Source: Thiohalocapsa sp. ML1
Lineage (GTDB): Bacteria > Pseudomonadota > Gammaproteobacteria > Chromatiales > Chromatiaceae
Length of the DNA stretch: 64,000 bases
Assembly (NCBI RefSeq): GCF_001469165.1
Contig: NZ_JABX01000003.1
Span: 1 to 64,000, forward strand
Direction: 5' to 3'
The translations under genes and the position numbers were made by a program. Below the pieces are notes generated by a model that worked only from the letters and a program-made list of their open reading frames with translations, did no database searches and was not told the DNA's origin. Below, piece by piece: positions 10,140 through 20,910 of the stretch (positions are counted from its first letter, which is position 1; every line of letters begins with the position of its first letter).

Positions 10140-10589
10140 ATGCTATGCGATATGAGACTCTTGCGGGTGGTGTTGGATACGAACGTCCTGGTGGCTGCCT
10201 CCCGGAGCCGTCGCGGTGCGTCTTTCGCGCTGCTGCGGCTGTTGCGCGCCGGGCGCTTCACGGCGCTGGCATCGGTGCCGCTATTGCTGGAGTACGAGGC
10301 GGTGCTGAAGCGGCCGGAGCACTTGGCCGCCGGCGGTCGCACCGAGGCCATGACGGACGCCTTTTTCGACGCCCTGTGCCTGCGGTGTGAGCCGGTGCAC
10401 CTGTTCTACCTCTGGCGACCGCGCGCCCGCGATCCGGCAGACGACATGGTATTGGAAACGGCCTTGAACGGCCGAGCGGACCACTTGGTCACCTTGAATA
10501 TCGGCGACTTTGCCGCCGCGGCGCAATTCCGGCTGGACGTGGCGACACCGGGCGCGCTGCTGCGCCGACTCGAAAGCGAGGCATCCTGA
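10140..10589 (+). CDS. PIN-domain toxin (COG1569-like)
   Basis: Putative toxin of a type II toxin-antitoxin pair; PIN domains are Mg2+-dependent RNases. The 149-residue product carries the acidic quartet in the expected order: D13 (RVVLDTNVLVAA), E (LLLEYEAVLKRPEH), D (RDPADDMVLETALNG) and D (LVTLNIGDF). The ATG at 10140 has AAGG five bases upstream; an in-frame ATG at 10152 (MRLLRVVLDTN) is the alternative. The stop overlaps the antitoxin start by one base (TGATG). The pair lies between two fragments of a dead restriction locus on the opposite strand. Confidence 0.85.
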   Translation: MLCDMRLLRVVLDTNVLVAASRSRRGASFALLRLLRAGRFTALASVPLLLEYEAVLKRPEHLAAGGRTEAMTDAFFDALCLRCEPVHLFYLWRPRARDPADDMVLETALNGRADHLVTLNIGDFAAAAQFRLDVATPGALLRRLESEAS

Positions 10590-10831
10590 TGGCCAATTAT
10601 GCATTGCGGGTACCCGAATCCCTGTTTGCCTATGCGCGCAAGGTGGCGGAAGAGGAGAACGTGTCGATGAATCAGTTCTTCGTCACCGCCATCGCGGAGA
10701 AGGTCGCGGCGCTCAAGACCGAGGCCTATTTCCGCGAGCGCCAGGCGCGCGGGGATCTCGCGGATTTCGACGCCTGGCTCCAGGCGAGCCCGGATCGCCC
10801 TCCCGACACCGGCGACGATCTGCCCGAGTAA
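10589..10831 (+). CDS. Ribbon-helix-helix antitoxin (HicB/CopG-like)
   Basis: Likely antitoxin for the PIN toxin just upstream. The 80-residue protein begins ANYALRVPESLFAYARKVAE, followed by EENVSMNQFFVTAIAEKVAAL; this strand-helix-helix pattern is a ribbon-helix-helix DNA-binding fold, which would let it autoregulate the operon. The C-terminal part (DLADFDAWLQASPDRPP) is probably the toxin-binding tail. Its ATG overlaps the toxin stop (TGATG), and the toxin-first order is usual for this PIN subfamily. Confidence 0.8.
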   Translation: MANYALRVPESLFAYARKVAEEENVSMNQFFVTAIAEKVAALKTEAYFRERQARGDLADFDAWLQASPDRPPDTGDDLPE

Positions 10832-10869
10832 TGTTCGGCGACCGTGCGGGCACGGCATACAAGCGACGC

Positions 10870-11190
10870 CGCATCATGCAGGTGGCGCTCCATCAGTGAA
10901 GTGCTCCACGGCCTCCTCGTTGTTCTCCTTGTTGAAGCGGCGCAGAAGCTCCTTGAACACCGTGCTCATGCCGTGGCTGTCGAGGGCGGAAAGGCGCACC
11001 CGCCCGTCAACAGCCGGCGAGATAGGCCTCGAAGTCCTGTCGTAGCCGCTGCGGGCTGCCCGGCGCTGAAGATCGCGCAGCCGGAAGGGCGACGCGTTGT
11101 AAAAGGCCTGGCCCGCGGCGCTGCGCATCGGATCGGCGAAGCCCCAGATGAAGCTGACGAGTCGGTTGGGAACGCTTCAAAAACAAGTGG
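10870..11190 (-). pseudogene. Fragment of a type I N6-adenine methylase (HsdM-type)
   Basis: Minus-strand reading gives RLVSFIWGFADPMRSAAG, then QAFYNASPFRLRDL, then after a frame break SALDSHGMSTVFKELLRRF and NKENNEEAVEHFT. These match the N-terminal domain of HsdM proteins up to the (V/I)FEELIRRF...AGEHFTPR stretch that leads into the SAM-binding domain. The catalytic domain (DPxxGSG, NPPF) is absent, and a second piece (LRQDFEAYLAG) appears in another frame. This is a different HsdM subfamily from the gene at 3-1550. Confidence 0.72.
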
Positions 11191-11228
11191 TACAGTCTGC
11201 GGTCTCGCCTAGGGTAGGGCTTCTTGCC

Positions 11229-11390
11229 GTCGTCATCGAAATCGAAATCGAGCTCGCGCCTCTAATCGCGATAGATGCTCTGATCACCTGATCGAAAAAG
11301 ACGGCAGGCGTCGCGCTTCTCGTAGCCCGGTGTCATGTCGCGTCGATCCCGATGGCGATTTCGGTTTTGATTTCGATTGCGTACCGGTGA
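11229..11390. repeat. Degenerate hexamer repeat arms, copy 2
   Basis: An ATCGAAATCGAAATCGAG arm at about 11236-11253 and a complementary-sense arm (GATTTCGGTTTTGATTTCGAT, about 11355-11375) flank roughly 100 bp of unrecognised sequence. The arms can pair over a long distance. The gap 11191-11445 otherwise contains no gene that I can see. Confidence 0.7.
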
Positions 11391-11445
11391 TGTCTAAACC
11401 GTCACTTGTGTTGGGCGCGGTCCATGCGTTCTCCGCAGCAAAGCA

Positions 11446-12459
11446 CTAGGCGCCGCGTTCTGCCGGGGCCTGTCCACCCCAGCCGAGTCCGCGGATGGCG
11501 GCGATGCCCTGGGCGCCGCGGGCGAAGCTTATGGCCAAGTGCTCGGGCCGCATGCCGCCCAAGGCGTAGACGGGCAGCGCGGCGGTATCCGCGAGCGCGG
11601 CGAAGCCCTCCCAGCCGAGGGTTTGCGCGTCGGGGTGCGTCGCGGTGGGCAGCACCGGCCCGAGCACGGCGTAGTCGAGCCCAAGCGCGGCGGCATGGGC
11701 GAGATCGGCGGCGTCATGGCAGGAGGCGCCCACCAGCGGCAGCGGCGGGCGGGAACGGAGCCGGGCGAGCGCGGCGGCGCGCAGATGCAGGCCGTCGGCA
11801 CCGAGGCGTTCGGCCAGGGCGGCATCGCGGTTCAGCACCAGCCTGGCGCCGGCCTGCCGGCAAAGCGCCTGGGCCGCGTCGGCAAGCCGGGTGTAGGCGC
11901 CGTCGTCGAGGTCGTGCGCGCGCAGTTGCACCAGCCGTGCGCCGCGGGCGAGCGCCGCGGTCAGCCGGTGCAGAAAGGCCTGCTCGTCGCGCGGGTCGGC
12001 GCCGGTGATGAGATAGCGCTCCGGCAACCGCAGGGCATCGATGATGGGCTGATCCGCGGCCGGGAAGCGCGCGGGGTCCATGGCCTCCGGCGCCAGCCAG
12101 TCGAGCGGTTGTCCTTCCAGGCCCCGGGGGGTGCCGTCGAACGCGGTGACGAGGTGCACGTCGAGCAGCACGTGGCGGTCGCCGTAGTCGTGGTGGATGC
12201 GGATCAGCGGTCGCGCGGCGCGGACCTTGATGCCGAGCTCCTCGCGCAGCTCCCGCGCGAGCGCGCTGGCGACATCCTCGCCCGGCTCCAGCTTGCCGCC
12301 CGGAAACTCCCAAAGCCCGCCCTGGTGGACGCCGTCCGGTCGCCGCGTGACCAGCACCCGGCCTTGGGCGTCCGTGAGCGCGCCGGCGGCGACGTGGACC
12401 TGGCGACGACCGGTTGCGGCAGCGACCTCAGGTCCGATACTCGGCGTTGATCCGGACAT
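11446..12459 (-). CDS. MutT Nudix hydrolase fused to a ThiE-like domain
   Basis: Two-domain protein of 337 residues common in gammaproteobacteria. The N-terminal half is an 8-oxo-dGTP pyrophosphatase-type MutT domain with the Nudix box at residues 55-77 (GKLEPGEDVASALARELREE...). The C-terminal half (about 155-337) is a TIM-barrel like thiamine-phosphate synthase: RYLITGADPRDEQAF, LVQLRAHDLD, GADGLHLRA, GASCHDAADL and YALGGM. The role of the ThiE-like half in such fusions is unclear. The ATG at 12459 overlaps the argJ end by 32 bp, so translation is probably coupled. The secA-argJ-mutT order is a common gammaproteobacterial arrangement. Confidence 0.92.
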   Translation of the reverse strand: MSGSTPSIGPEVAAATGRRQVHVAAGALTDAQGRVLVTRRPDGVHQGGLWEFPGGKLEPGEDVASALARELREELGIKVRAARPLIRIHHDYGDRHVLLDVHLVTAFDGTPRGLEGQPLDWLAPEAMDPARFPAADQPIIDALRLPERYLITGADPRDEQAFLHRLTAALARGARLVQLRAHDLDDGAYTRLADAAQALCRQAGARLVLNRDAALAERLGADGLHLRAAALARLRSRPPLPLVGASCHDAADLAHAAALGLDYAVLGPVLPTATHPDAQTLGWEGFAALADTAALPVYALGGMRPEHLAISFARGAQGIAAIRGLGWGGQAPAERGA

Positions 12460-13624
12460 AGTCGTAGCTCAAGTCGCAGGTGAGCACGCGCGCCGCGGCC
12501 TCGCCGCGCCCGAGCGCGACGCGGATGCGGAAGGCCTCCTGCGCCATCACGGCCCGCCCGGCGGCCTCGGTGTAGGCCGGGTCGCGGCCGCCGCCGCTGA
12601 CGATGAGGCAGTCGTCGAGCCAGATGCGCACGCCCTCGATGTCGAGCCCGGCGATGCCGGCCCGGCCGACCGCGGCGAGGATGCGGCCCCAGTTGGGGTC
12701 GGAGGCGAACAGCGCGGTCTTCACCAGCGGCGAATGCGCAATGGTATCGGCGACGCGGCGCGCCTCGGCGGCGTCCGCGGACTCGACGACCTCGATGCCG
12801 ACGAGCTTGGTCGCGCCCTCGCCGTCTTGGACGATGGCCGTGGCCAGCGCGTCGCAGACCTGATGCAGGGCGGCGGCGAGCGCCGCGGCGTCGTCGGAGC
12901 CCGCGCCGACCGACGCACCGGTCAGCGTGCCGGCGGCGCACAGCACGCAGGCGTCGTTGGTGGACGTGTCGCCATCGATGCTGATGGCGTTGAAGGTGTC
13001 GGCGACGGCCTCCTGCAGCAGTTGCAGGAGCAGGTCGCGCGGCACGGCGGCGTCGGTGGCGAGGAAGGCGAGCATGGTCGCCATGTCCGGGCGGATCATG
13101 CCCGCGCCCTTGGCCATGCCCAAGACGCTCGCCGTGCGCCCGCCGCTGAGCGTGCAGCGCACGAGCGCGGTCTTGGGCTTGGTGTCGGTGGTCATGATGG
13201 CGCGGGCCGCAGCCTCCCAGCCGTCCTCGCGCAGATCGGCGGTCAACCGCGGCAGTGCGGCGGCGATGCGCTCCACGGGCAGATACTCGCCGATGACGCC
13301 GGTGGAGAAGGGCAGCACGGCCTCCGGCGCGCAGTCGCCGGCGGCCCCCAACGCCACGCAGCAGGCCTCGGCATCCGCGAGCCCGCGGGCGCCGGTGCCG
13401 GCGTTGGCGTTGCCGGAATTGATCAGCAGATAGCGCGGCCGGCCCGCTGCCAGGTGCCGGCGCGCGAGCTGCACCGGCGCGGCGCAGAAGGCGTTGGTCG
13501 TGAACACCGCCGCGGTCTCGGCGGTCGGCGGCAGCGCAAGCAGCACCAAGTCGTCCCGGCCCTGATAGCGGATGCCGGCGGCGCCGGCGGCGACGCGCAC
13601 GCCGGCGATGCGAAGTCCGTCCAC
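12428..13624 (-). CDS. argJ: Bifunctional glutamate N-acetyltransferase / amino-acid acetyltransferase
   Basis: Ornithine acetyltransferase of the cyclic arginine pathway: it moves the acetyl group from N-acetylornithine to glutamate and may also use acetyl-CoA. The precursor self-cleaves before a conserved Thr; here this is T183 in GMIRPDMATML. Other family segments are AVFTTNAFCAAPV, LINSGNANAGTG, PFSTGVIGE, IMTTDTKPK, SIDGDTSTNDA and SDPNWGRILAAVGRAG. I chose GTG 13624 because AAAGGAGA lies six bases upstream and the protein then starts VDGLRIAGVRV; a longer frame to 13663 overlaps secA. The length is 398 residues. Confidence 0.95.
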   Translation of the reverse strand: MDGLRIAGVRVAAGAAGIRYQGRDDLVLLALPPTAETAAVFTTNAFCAAPVQLARRHLAAGRPRYLLINSGNANAGTGARGLADAEACCVALGAAGDCAPEAVLPFSTGVIGEYLPVERIAAALPRLTADLREDGWEAAARAIMTTDTKPKTALVRCTLSGGRTASVLGMAKGAGMIRPDMATMLAFLATDAAVPRDLLLQLLQEAVADTFNAISIDGDTSTNDACVLCAAGTLTGASVGAGSDDAAALAAALHQVCDALATAIVQDGEGATKLVGIEVVESADAAEARRVADTIAHSPLVKTALFASDPNWGRILAAVGRAGIAGLDIEGVRIWLDDCLIVSGGGRDPAYTEAAGRAVMAQEAFRIRVALGRGEAAARVLTCDLSYDYVRINAEYRT

Positions 13625-13641
13625 AAGTTTCTCCTTTGGCG

Positions 13642-16491
<2,850 letters not shown>

Positions 16492-16608
16492 GATTCGCCC
16501 CCGCAGGGACCCCGCAAGCAGCAGAAATCGGCACAGGATACCGGATCGACGGCTGGCGCGCTGACGCCGCCCCCTAGCGAGGCTTCCCCTCAGACCGACG
16601 CGTCGTGC

Positions 16609-16685
16609 TTATCGCTATCGAGATCGCTATCGAAATCGAGCCGAGCGGCAACGATCCCGATCCCGACGCACCCGGCCAGTCCGAC
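16609..16685. repeat. Degenerate hexamer repeat array, copy 3
   Basis: TATCGCTATCGAGATCGCTA-type units lead into the core gagccgagcggcaac and then GATCCC/GATCCCGACG units and a TCCGACGCC tail. Core and tail match copy 1 at 7114-7190 (gagccgagtggcgac ... TTCCGACGCCC), so these are members of one dispersed element of roughly 120 bp rather than chance microsatellites. It lies between secA and the M23 peptidase gene. Confidence 0.8.
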
Positions 16686-16812
16686 GCCCGTTCGAAACCT
16701 GACTCATCTGCAAACATTCGGCGCCCCAAGCAATCCAGCGAGGCAGAGCCTCAGACCCACCGGGGCACGGAGCTTCGTCTTGCGCCGCCCGCTCGTTGCC
16801 GCAACGGAACCA

Positions 16813-16870
16813 AAGGGCCGAGGCCGAGGGCCGAGGAGGTCGGCCTTGGGCACTTGGCCCTCGGTCCTTT
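16813..16870. repeat. GGCCGAG/CTCGGCC heptamer repeat, copy 1
   Basis: AAAGGGCCGAGGCCGAGGG near the left end and CTTGGCCCTCGGTCCTTT near the right end are imperfect inverted repeats that can fold into a hairpin. Related heptamer arrays occur at 26301-26320, 27485-27560, 28868-28899, 53512-53550, 55401-55436 and 57557-57575, nearly always between genes. Confidence 0.8.
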
Positions 16871-16878
16871 CGCCTTGG

Positions 16879-16939
16879 CGCCGAACGCGACAACGCCGCG
16901 CCCGCCTGGCAGGCGAGCGCGGCGTTGTCGCGTTCGGCG
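16879..16939. repeat. Near-perfect 61-bp inverted repeat downstream of the M23 gene
   Basis: The arms cgccgaacgcgacaacgccg + cgc (16879-16901) and their exact complement (16917-16939) form a perfect 23-bp stem; the 15-bp centre itself contains a 5-bp stem. It begins 7 bp after the M23 peptidase stop codon, so it could end that transcript, but no T-run follows in the leftward direction. Confidence 0.85.
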
Positions 16940-16945
16940 TTTTGC

Positions 16946-17857
16946 TTAGAGCCGCGCGACGCGGGACTTGTGGCTCAGGTCCAGGTACTGCATCGGGTTC
17001 ACGGCCTCGCCATTGCGCCGGACCTCGAAGTGGATGTGCGGCCCGGTGGAACGGCCGGTGGAGCCGAGCTTGGCGATGACCTGGCTCTTGCGCACCACGT
17101 CGCCCTCCCGCACGAGGTTGCGCGAGTTGTGCGCGTAGCGGGTCTCCAGACCGTTCGGATGGCGCAGCTCGACGATGTTGCCGTAGCCACCCTTCCGCCC
17201 CGAGAAGATCACGACGCCGTCGGCCATGGCCACGATGTCGGTGCCCGTCGGGGCTGCAATGTCGATACCTTTGTGCATGCTGTAGCGCCCGGTGATCGGG
17301 TGCCGGCGATAGCCGAACTTCGACGTGACGACACCGCCCACGCGCAGCGGCCAGCCTTCCGGCGTGGTGTGGCGCTTCAGGTCGCGCTCCATGATCAGGG
17401 TTTCGAGGAGGCCGAGCTTGCGCTTGCGATCGTCAAGCTCCGACAACACCTTAGCCAGATCTTGGCCAACGTTATCCACGCTGCTGCGTCGCAGCGTCGC
17501 GCCGTCCGGACCGCCGGAGGGCGCCGGGTTGTCGAAATCGAACTCGTCCTGGTCAAGCCCCGCCATTTCTACTAGGCGCTGGCCCAGCGCGTTGATGCGC
17601 ATGATCTCGGCCTGCAGCATGCCGACCCGGGCCCCCAGGGCATCGAGCTCGCCGATGGTGGGATCGGCGCCAGCGACGGCATCGCCCGGGCTGGGGGCCA
17701 GCGGCTTGACTGCCGCGACCTCGACATCGCCGATGCGGTGCTTGCCGAGCCAGAAGCCGACGCCACCCGCGGCAAGGGATGCGGTCATGACCGCGAGCAG
17801 GAGAACCGATGTATGCCCGGCTTGCGCTCGCGGGCGTAAGGTCATCGAATGTCGCAT
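16946..17857 (-). CDS. M23 family metallopeptidase, membrane-anchored LytM-type
   Basis: Zinc endopeptidase-type protein acting on peptidoglycan from the periplasmic side. From ATG 17857 it has 303 residues: an Arg-rich start (MRHSMTLRPRAQAG), one membrane anchor (about 16-37), a helical, probably coiled-coil stretch (about 65-170), then a C-terminal LytM domain with GYRRHPITGRYSMHKGIDIA, the conserved H-x3-D, and the HIHFEV (HxH) metal motif. Both zinc motifs are intact, so it may be an active enzyme rather than an EnvC/NlpD-type activator. Its position next to secA and lpxC is common in gammaproteobacteria. An upstream extension to 17968 is possible but overlaps the divergent DUF721 promoter region. 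Confidence 0.88.
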   Translation of the reverse strand: MRHSMTLRPRAQAGHTSVLLLAVMTASLAAGGVGFWLGKHRIGDVEVAAVKPLAPSPGDAVAGADPTIGELDALGARVGMLQAEIMRINALGQRLVEMAGLDQDEFDFDNPAPSGGPDGATLRRSSVDNVGQDLAKVLSELDDRKRKLGLLETLIMERDLKRHTTPEGWPLRVGGVVTSKFGYRRHPITGRYSMHKGIDIAAPTGTDIVAMADGVVIFSGRKGGYGNIVELRHPNGLETRYAHNSRNLVREGDVVRKSQVIAKLGSTGRSTGPHIHFEVRRNGEAVNPMQYLDLSHKSRVARL

Positions 17858-17984
17858 GTTGATACGCTCTTGTCTGTCTTCGTTATCGCGAGGCCTCCGT
17901 ATCGGCCCCGCCCCCCAAAGTTTCAGCGTCGTGACATGCGCGCGAACCGTACCGCGGTACTCACGCAATCAGGAGCCTCATTCC

Positions 17985-18434
17985 GTGCAGCCCAATGCCC
18001 GACACGTCCGTCGATTCCTCTGCAGCAGCGACGCCGTTTCGGCGTTGCTTGAGGAGCTCTCGCGGCGCGAGGCGCTGCTCGCGCGGCTGCGCTCCTTGCT
18101 GCCAGCCGCCGTGGGCCGGCATTGCACTCAGGCCACCATCGAGGATGGCCGGTTGACGTTGTGTTGTGATTCGCCCGCTTGGGTCGATCGTCTGCGGTTC
18201 CTGGCGCCAGAGCTCCTAGCTGCCCTCGCCGCGGAGGGTGCAGCCGTTCGGGAATGCCGGGTGCGGGCACTGCCGGACCCGACGCAAAGCAGTGACCAGG
18301 CGGCGAGCACGTCGCAGCCCGGCGCGGCGCGTCCAGAGGCAGCGGCGGCCGTGGCCAGGGCGGCCGACGCCCTCGGCGCGTCACCGCTCGCAGAGAGTCT
18401 GCGGCGGCTTGCCGATACCTTGCGTGGAAGCTGA
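17985..18434 (+). CDS. DUF721 (DciA-like) protein
   Basis: 149-residue protein of the DUF721 family, which includes DciA, the ancestral helper that loads or controls the replicative helicase DnaB in bacteria lacking DnaC. The conserved part is LLEELSRREALLARLRSLLP, GRHCTQATIEDGRLTLCCDSPAW and DRLRFLAPELLAAL, followed by a low-complexity Ala/Gln/Ser region and a short helical tail. I chose GTG 17985 because AGGAG lies nine bases upstream. It is on the strand opposite the neighbouring genes, between the peptidase and lpxC, the usual site for this family in gammaproteobacteria. Confidence 0.78.
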   Translation: MQPNARHVRRFLCSSDAVSALLEELSRREALLARLRSLLPAAVGRHCTQATIEDGRLTLCCDSPAWVDRLRFLAPELLAALAAEGAAVRECRVRALPDPTQSSDQAASTSQPGAARPEAAAAVARAADALGASPLAESLRRLADTLRGS

Positions 18435-18471
18435 TTCATGGCCCGTGCCGGTGCGGCCGTGGCAGCGCGGG

Positions 18472-19383
18472 TCAGCCCGCGAGCACCGGTTGACCAAAGC
18501 CGATGGGCGCCTTGGCCGGGTCGTCGAAGGTGACCTCCTCCCACGCATCCTGTTGGGCGAGGAGCGCCCGCAGCAACCGGTTGTTCAGCGCGTGGCCGGA
18601 CTTGTGCCCGACGAAGGCGCCGATCAGTGGCCGGCCGAGGAGATACAGATCGCCGATGGCATCAAGGATCTTGTGCTTGACGAACTCATCCTCGTAGCGG
18701 AGCCCGTCGTCGTTCAGCACGCGGAAGTCGTCCACCACGACGGCGTTGTCGAGGCTGCCGCCAAGCGCGAGGTTCTGCGCACGCAGGGCTTCGATGTCGC
18801 GCAGGAAGCCGAATGTCCGCGCCCGGCTTACCTCTTTGACGAAGGAGGCGCGGGAGAAATCCACCACCGCGGACTGTGCGCGGGAGGTGAAGGCTGGATG
18901 CTCGAAGTCGATGGAGAAGCCAACCCGGAAGCCCTCATAGGGCTCAAAACGCGCGAACTTGTCACCGTCTTCGACGGTCACGGTCCGCTTGATGCGGATG
19001 AAGCGCTTCGGGCGCGACTGCTCCTCAATGCCGGCCGACTGCAGCAGGAACACGAAGGGTCCGGCGCTGCCGTCCATGATGGGCACCTCGGCGGCGCTCA
19101 CGTCGACGTAGGCGTTGTCGATGCCCAAGCCGGCGAAGGCCGAGAGCAGATGCTCCACGGTCGATACGCGGGCGCCGTTCGCCTCCAGCGTGGTGGACAG
19201 TCGCGTATCGCCCACCCGCGCCGGGCAGGCCGGAATGTCCACCGGCGGGTCGAGATCGACACGCCGAAAAACAATGCCCGTGTCGGGTGCGGCCGGACGC
19301 AAGGTGAGGTAGACCTTGGTACCGGTATGCAATCCAACGCCGGTGGCGCGGATCACGTTTTTGAGCGTGCGCTGACGGATCAC
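18472..19383 (-). CDS. lpxC: UDP-3-O-acyl-N-acetylglucosamine deacetylase
   Basis: Zinc deacetylase that commits UDP-3-O-acyl-GlcNAc to lipid A synthesis. It has the normal length (303 residues). Zinc ligands are visible as H78 ([10 protein letters not shown]), H237 and D241 ([13 protein letters not shown]); the general acid/base region includes H264 ([10 protein letters not shown]). The start [20 protein letters not shown] is canonical. It has its own sigma70-like promoter after ftsZ and a 140-nt leader with a hairpin, so it can be transcribed independently of the dcw genes. Confidence 0.98.
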   Translation of the reverse strand: MIRQRTLKNVIRATGVGLHTGTKVYLTLRPAAPDTGIVFRRVDLDPPVDIPACPARVGDTRLSTTLEANGARVSTVEHLLSAFAGLGIDNAYVDVSAAEVPIMDGSAGPFVFLLQSAGIEEQSRPKRFIRIKRTVTVEDGDKFARFEPYEGFRVGFSIDFEHPAFTSRAQSAVVDFSRASFVKEVSRARTFGFLRDIEALRAQNLALGGSLDNAVVVDDFRVLNDDGLRYEDEFVKHKILDAIGDLYLLGRPLIGAFVGHKSGHALNNRLLRALLAQQDAWEEVTFDDPAKAPIGFGQPVLAG

Positions 19384-19467
19384 TGTCGCTTCCCCTTGCC
19401 GCTGCGTTGTGTTGGCCAGCTACGGGCCGGACCGGAACGCAAATTGCGATGTTTTGACGCCGGGTAC

Positions 19468-19491
19468 CGACGCTGCCAAACGGCAGCGTCG
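19468..19491 (-). promoter_or_regulatory. Hairpin in the lpxC leader
   Basis: A perfect 10-bp stem (cgacgctgcc, loop aaac, ggcagcgtcg) lies about 85 bp upstream of the lpxC ATG and downstream of the proposed promoter, so it would be in the 5' untranslated RNA. It has no T-run and is not an obvious terminator. Its role is unknown. Confidence 0.55.
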
Positions 19492-19531
19492 CCCAACCTG
19501 TGCTTGACGCATAGGTTAGGGTTTTCCCGAA

Positions 19532-19560
19532 TTATTATCAAGCATCAAATGCGATTGCAA
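19532..19560 (-). promoter_or_regulatory. Sigma70-type promoter for lpxC
   Basis: Read leftward: TTGCAA (19560-19555), 17-bp spacer, TAATAA (19537-19532), in a short AT-rich patch. Predicted transcription starts near 19525, giving an lpxC leader of about 140 nt. It lies just past the putative ftsZ terminator. Confidence 0.7.
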
Positions 19561-19587
19561 GCGAAGCGTCTGTTTGCGCTTGAGTTA

Positions 19588-19613
19588 TTGCGCTAGGGAT
19601 TGCCCTAGCGCAA
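19588..19613 (-). terminator. Hairpin after ftsZ, possible terminator
   Basis: A perfect 11-bp stem TTGCGCTAGGG / CCCTAGCGCAA with a 4-nt loop begins 12 bp past the ftsZ stop. The sequence following it leftward (TAACTCAAG) lacks a good T-run, so termination may be partial or may depend on another factor. Confidence 0.55.
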
Positions 19614-19625
19614 GTTTTCCGCACA

Positions 19626-20783
19626 TCAATCCGCCTGTCGGCGCAGGAAGGCCGGGATGTCAAGGTAGTCCAGATCGGACCCGCCCTGGTCACCGCCGCC
19701 CGCCGCGACCCGCTTGTTGCGAATGTACGCGGGCTGGTCCATGTCGCGGTAGTCCGGCGTCATGCCGTCCTTGTCGCGGTTGTTGATCAGGCGCATCTTC
19801 GGCTCTTCGCTGGCCATGCCCGAGTGGCGCGAGCCTAGCCCGGTGGCGACGACGGTGACGCGCAGCTCGTCTTCGAGCTCCGGATCGATGACGGTGCCCA
19901 CAACGACCGTCGCGTCGTCGTCCGCGAAATCGCGCACGGTGTTGCCGACCTCGTCGAACTCGCCGATGGACAGGCTGAGCCCCGCCGTGATGTTGACCAG
20001 GATGCCGCGGGCGCCAGCGAGGTCGATGTCCTCCAGCAGCGGGCTGTTGATGGCCGCCTCGGCCGCCTCGCGGGCACGATTCTCACCGCGCGCGGCGCCG
20101 GTGCCCATCATGGAAACACCCATCTCGGCCATCACCGTCTTGACGTCGGCGAAGTCCACGTTGATCAGACCCGGGCGGGTGATCAGCTCGGCGATGCCCT
20201 GGGTCGCGTTCAGCAGCACGTCGTTGGCAGCGCTGAAGGCGCTGAGCAGCGTCATGTCCTTGCCAAGCACCTGCAGCAGCTTCTCGTTCGGGATCGTGAT
20301 CAGCGAGTCCACGTGCTTGGCAAGCTCGGCGATACCGGCGCAGGCCACCTTGCCGCGCTTGCCGCCCTCGAAGGGGAAGGGCTTGGTGACGACAGCGACG
20401 GTCAGGATGCCCAGCTCGCGGGCCACCTCGGCGACGACGGGCGCGGCGCCCGTGCCGGTGCCGCCGCCCATACCGGCGGTGATGAACACCATGTCGGCGC
20501 CTTCCAGGGCGTCCTTGATGCGGTCGCGATCTTCTTCCGCGGCCTTGCGGCCGATGTCCGGGTCGGCGCCGGCGCCGAGACCCTTGGTGATGCCTGCACC
20601 GAGCTGCAGGATGGTCTTGACGGTGGCGTTGTCGAGCGCCTGTGCGTCGGTGTTGGCGCAGATGAAGTCCACGCCCTCGATGTTGGCCGCCGCCATGTGG
20701 TTGACCGCGTTGCCGCCGCCGCCGCCGACGCCGATGACCTTGATGACCGCGGTTTGGGTCTGGGTATCCATAAGCTCAAACAT
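19626..20783 (-). CDS. ftsZ: Cell division protein FtsZ
   Basis: Tubulin-like GTPase forming the Z-ring at the division site. It has 385 residues. GTP-binding loop GVGGGGGNAVNHM (19-30), tubulin signature GGGTGTG (106-112), T7 loop region INVDFADVK, and a C-terminal conserved peptide YLDIPAFLRRQAD that binds FtsA/ZipA are all present. AGAGGCA precedes the ATG at 20783; an in-frame ATG four codons later (MDTQTQ) is an alternative. Last gene of the division cluster, followed by a hairpin. Confidence 0.98.
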   Translation of the reverse strand: MFELMDTQTQTAVIKVIGVGGGGGNAVNHMAAANIEGVDFICANTDAQALDNATVKTILQLGAGITKGLGAGADPDIGRKAAEEDRDRIKDALEGADMVFITAGMGGGTGTGAAPVVAEVARELGILTVAVVTKPFPFEGGKRGKVACAGIAELAKHVDSLITIPNEKLLQVLGKDMTLLSAFSAANDVLLNATQGIAELITRPGLINVDFADVKTVMAEMGVSMMGTGAARGENRAREAAEAAINSPLLEDIDLAGARGILVNITAGLSLSIGEFDEVGNTVRDFADDDATVVVGTVIDPELEDELRVTVVATGLGSRHSGMASEEPKMRLINNRDKDGMTPDYRDMDQPAYIRNKRVAAGGGDQGGSDLDYLDIPAFLRRQAD

Positions 20784-20910
20784 GATGCATTGCCTCTTGT
20801 GTCGCTGTTGCCTGCCTGACTGCCATCCCCTCGGGCCGCGGGGAGCCTATGCCCGATTTCTGCCTCGCCGTGCGGTGGTCCCGCCCGGCGATCGATTCGT
20901 GAGCGCGGCG

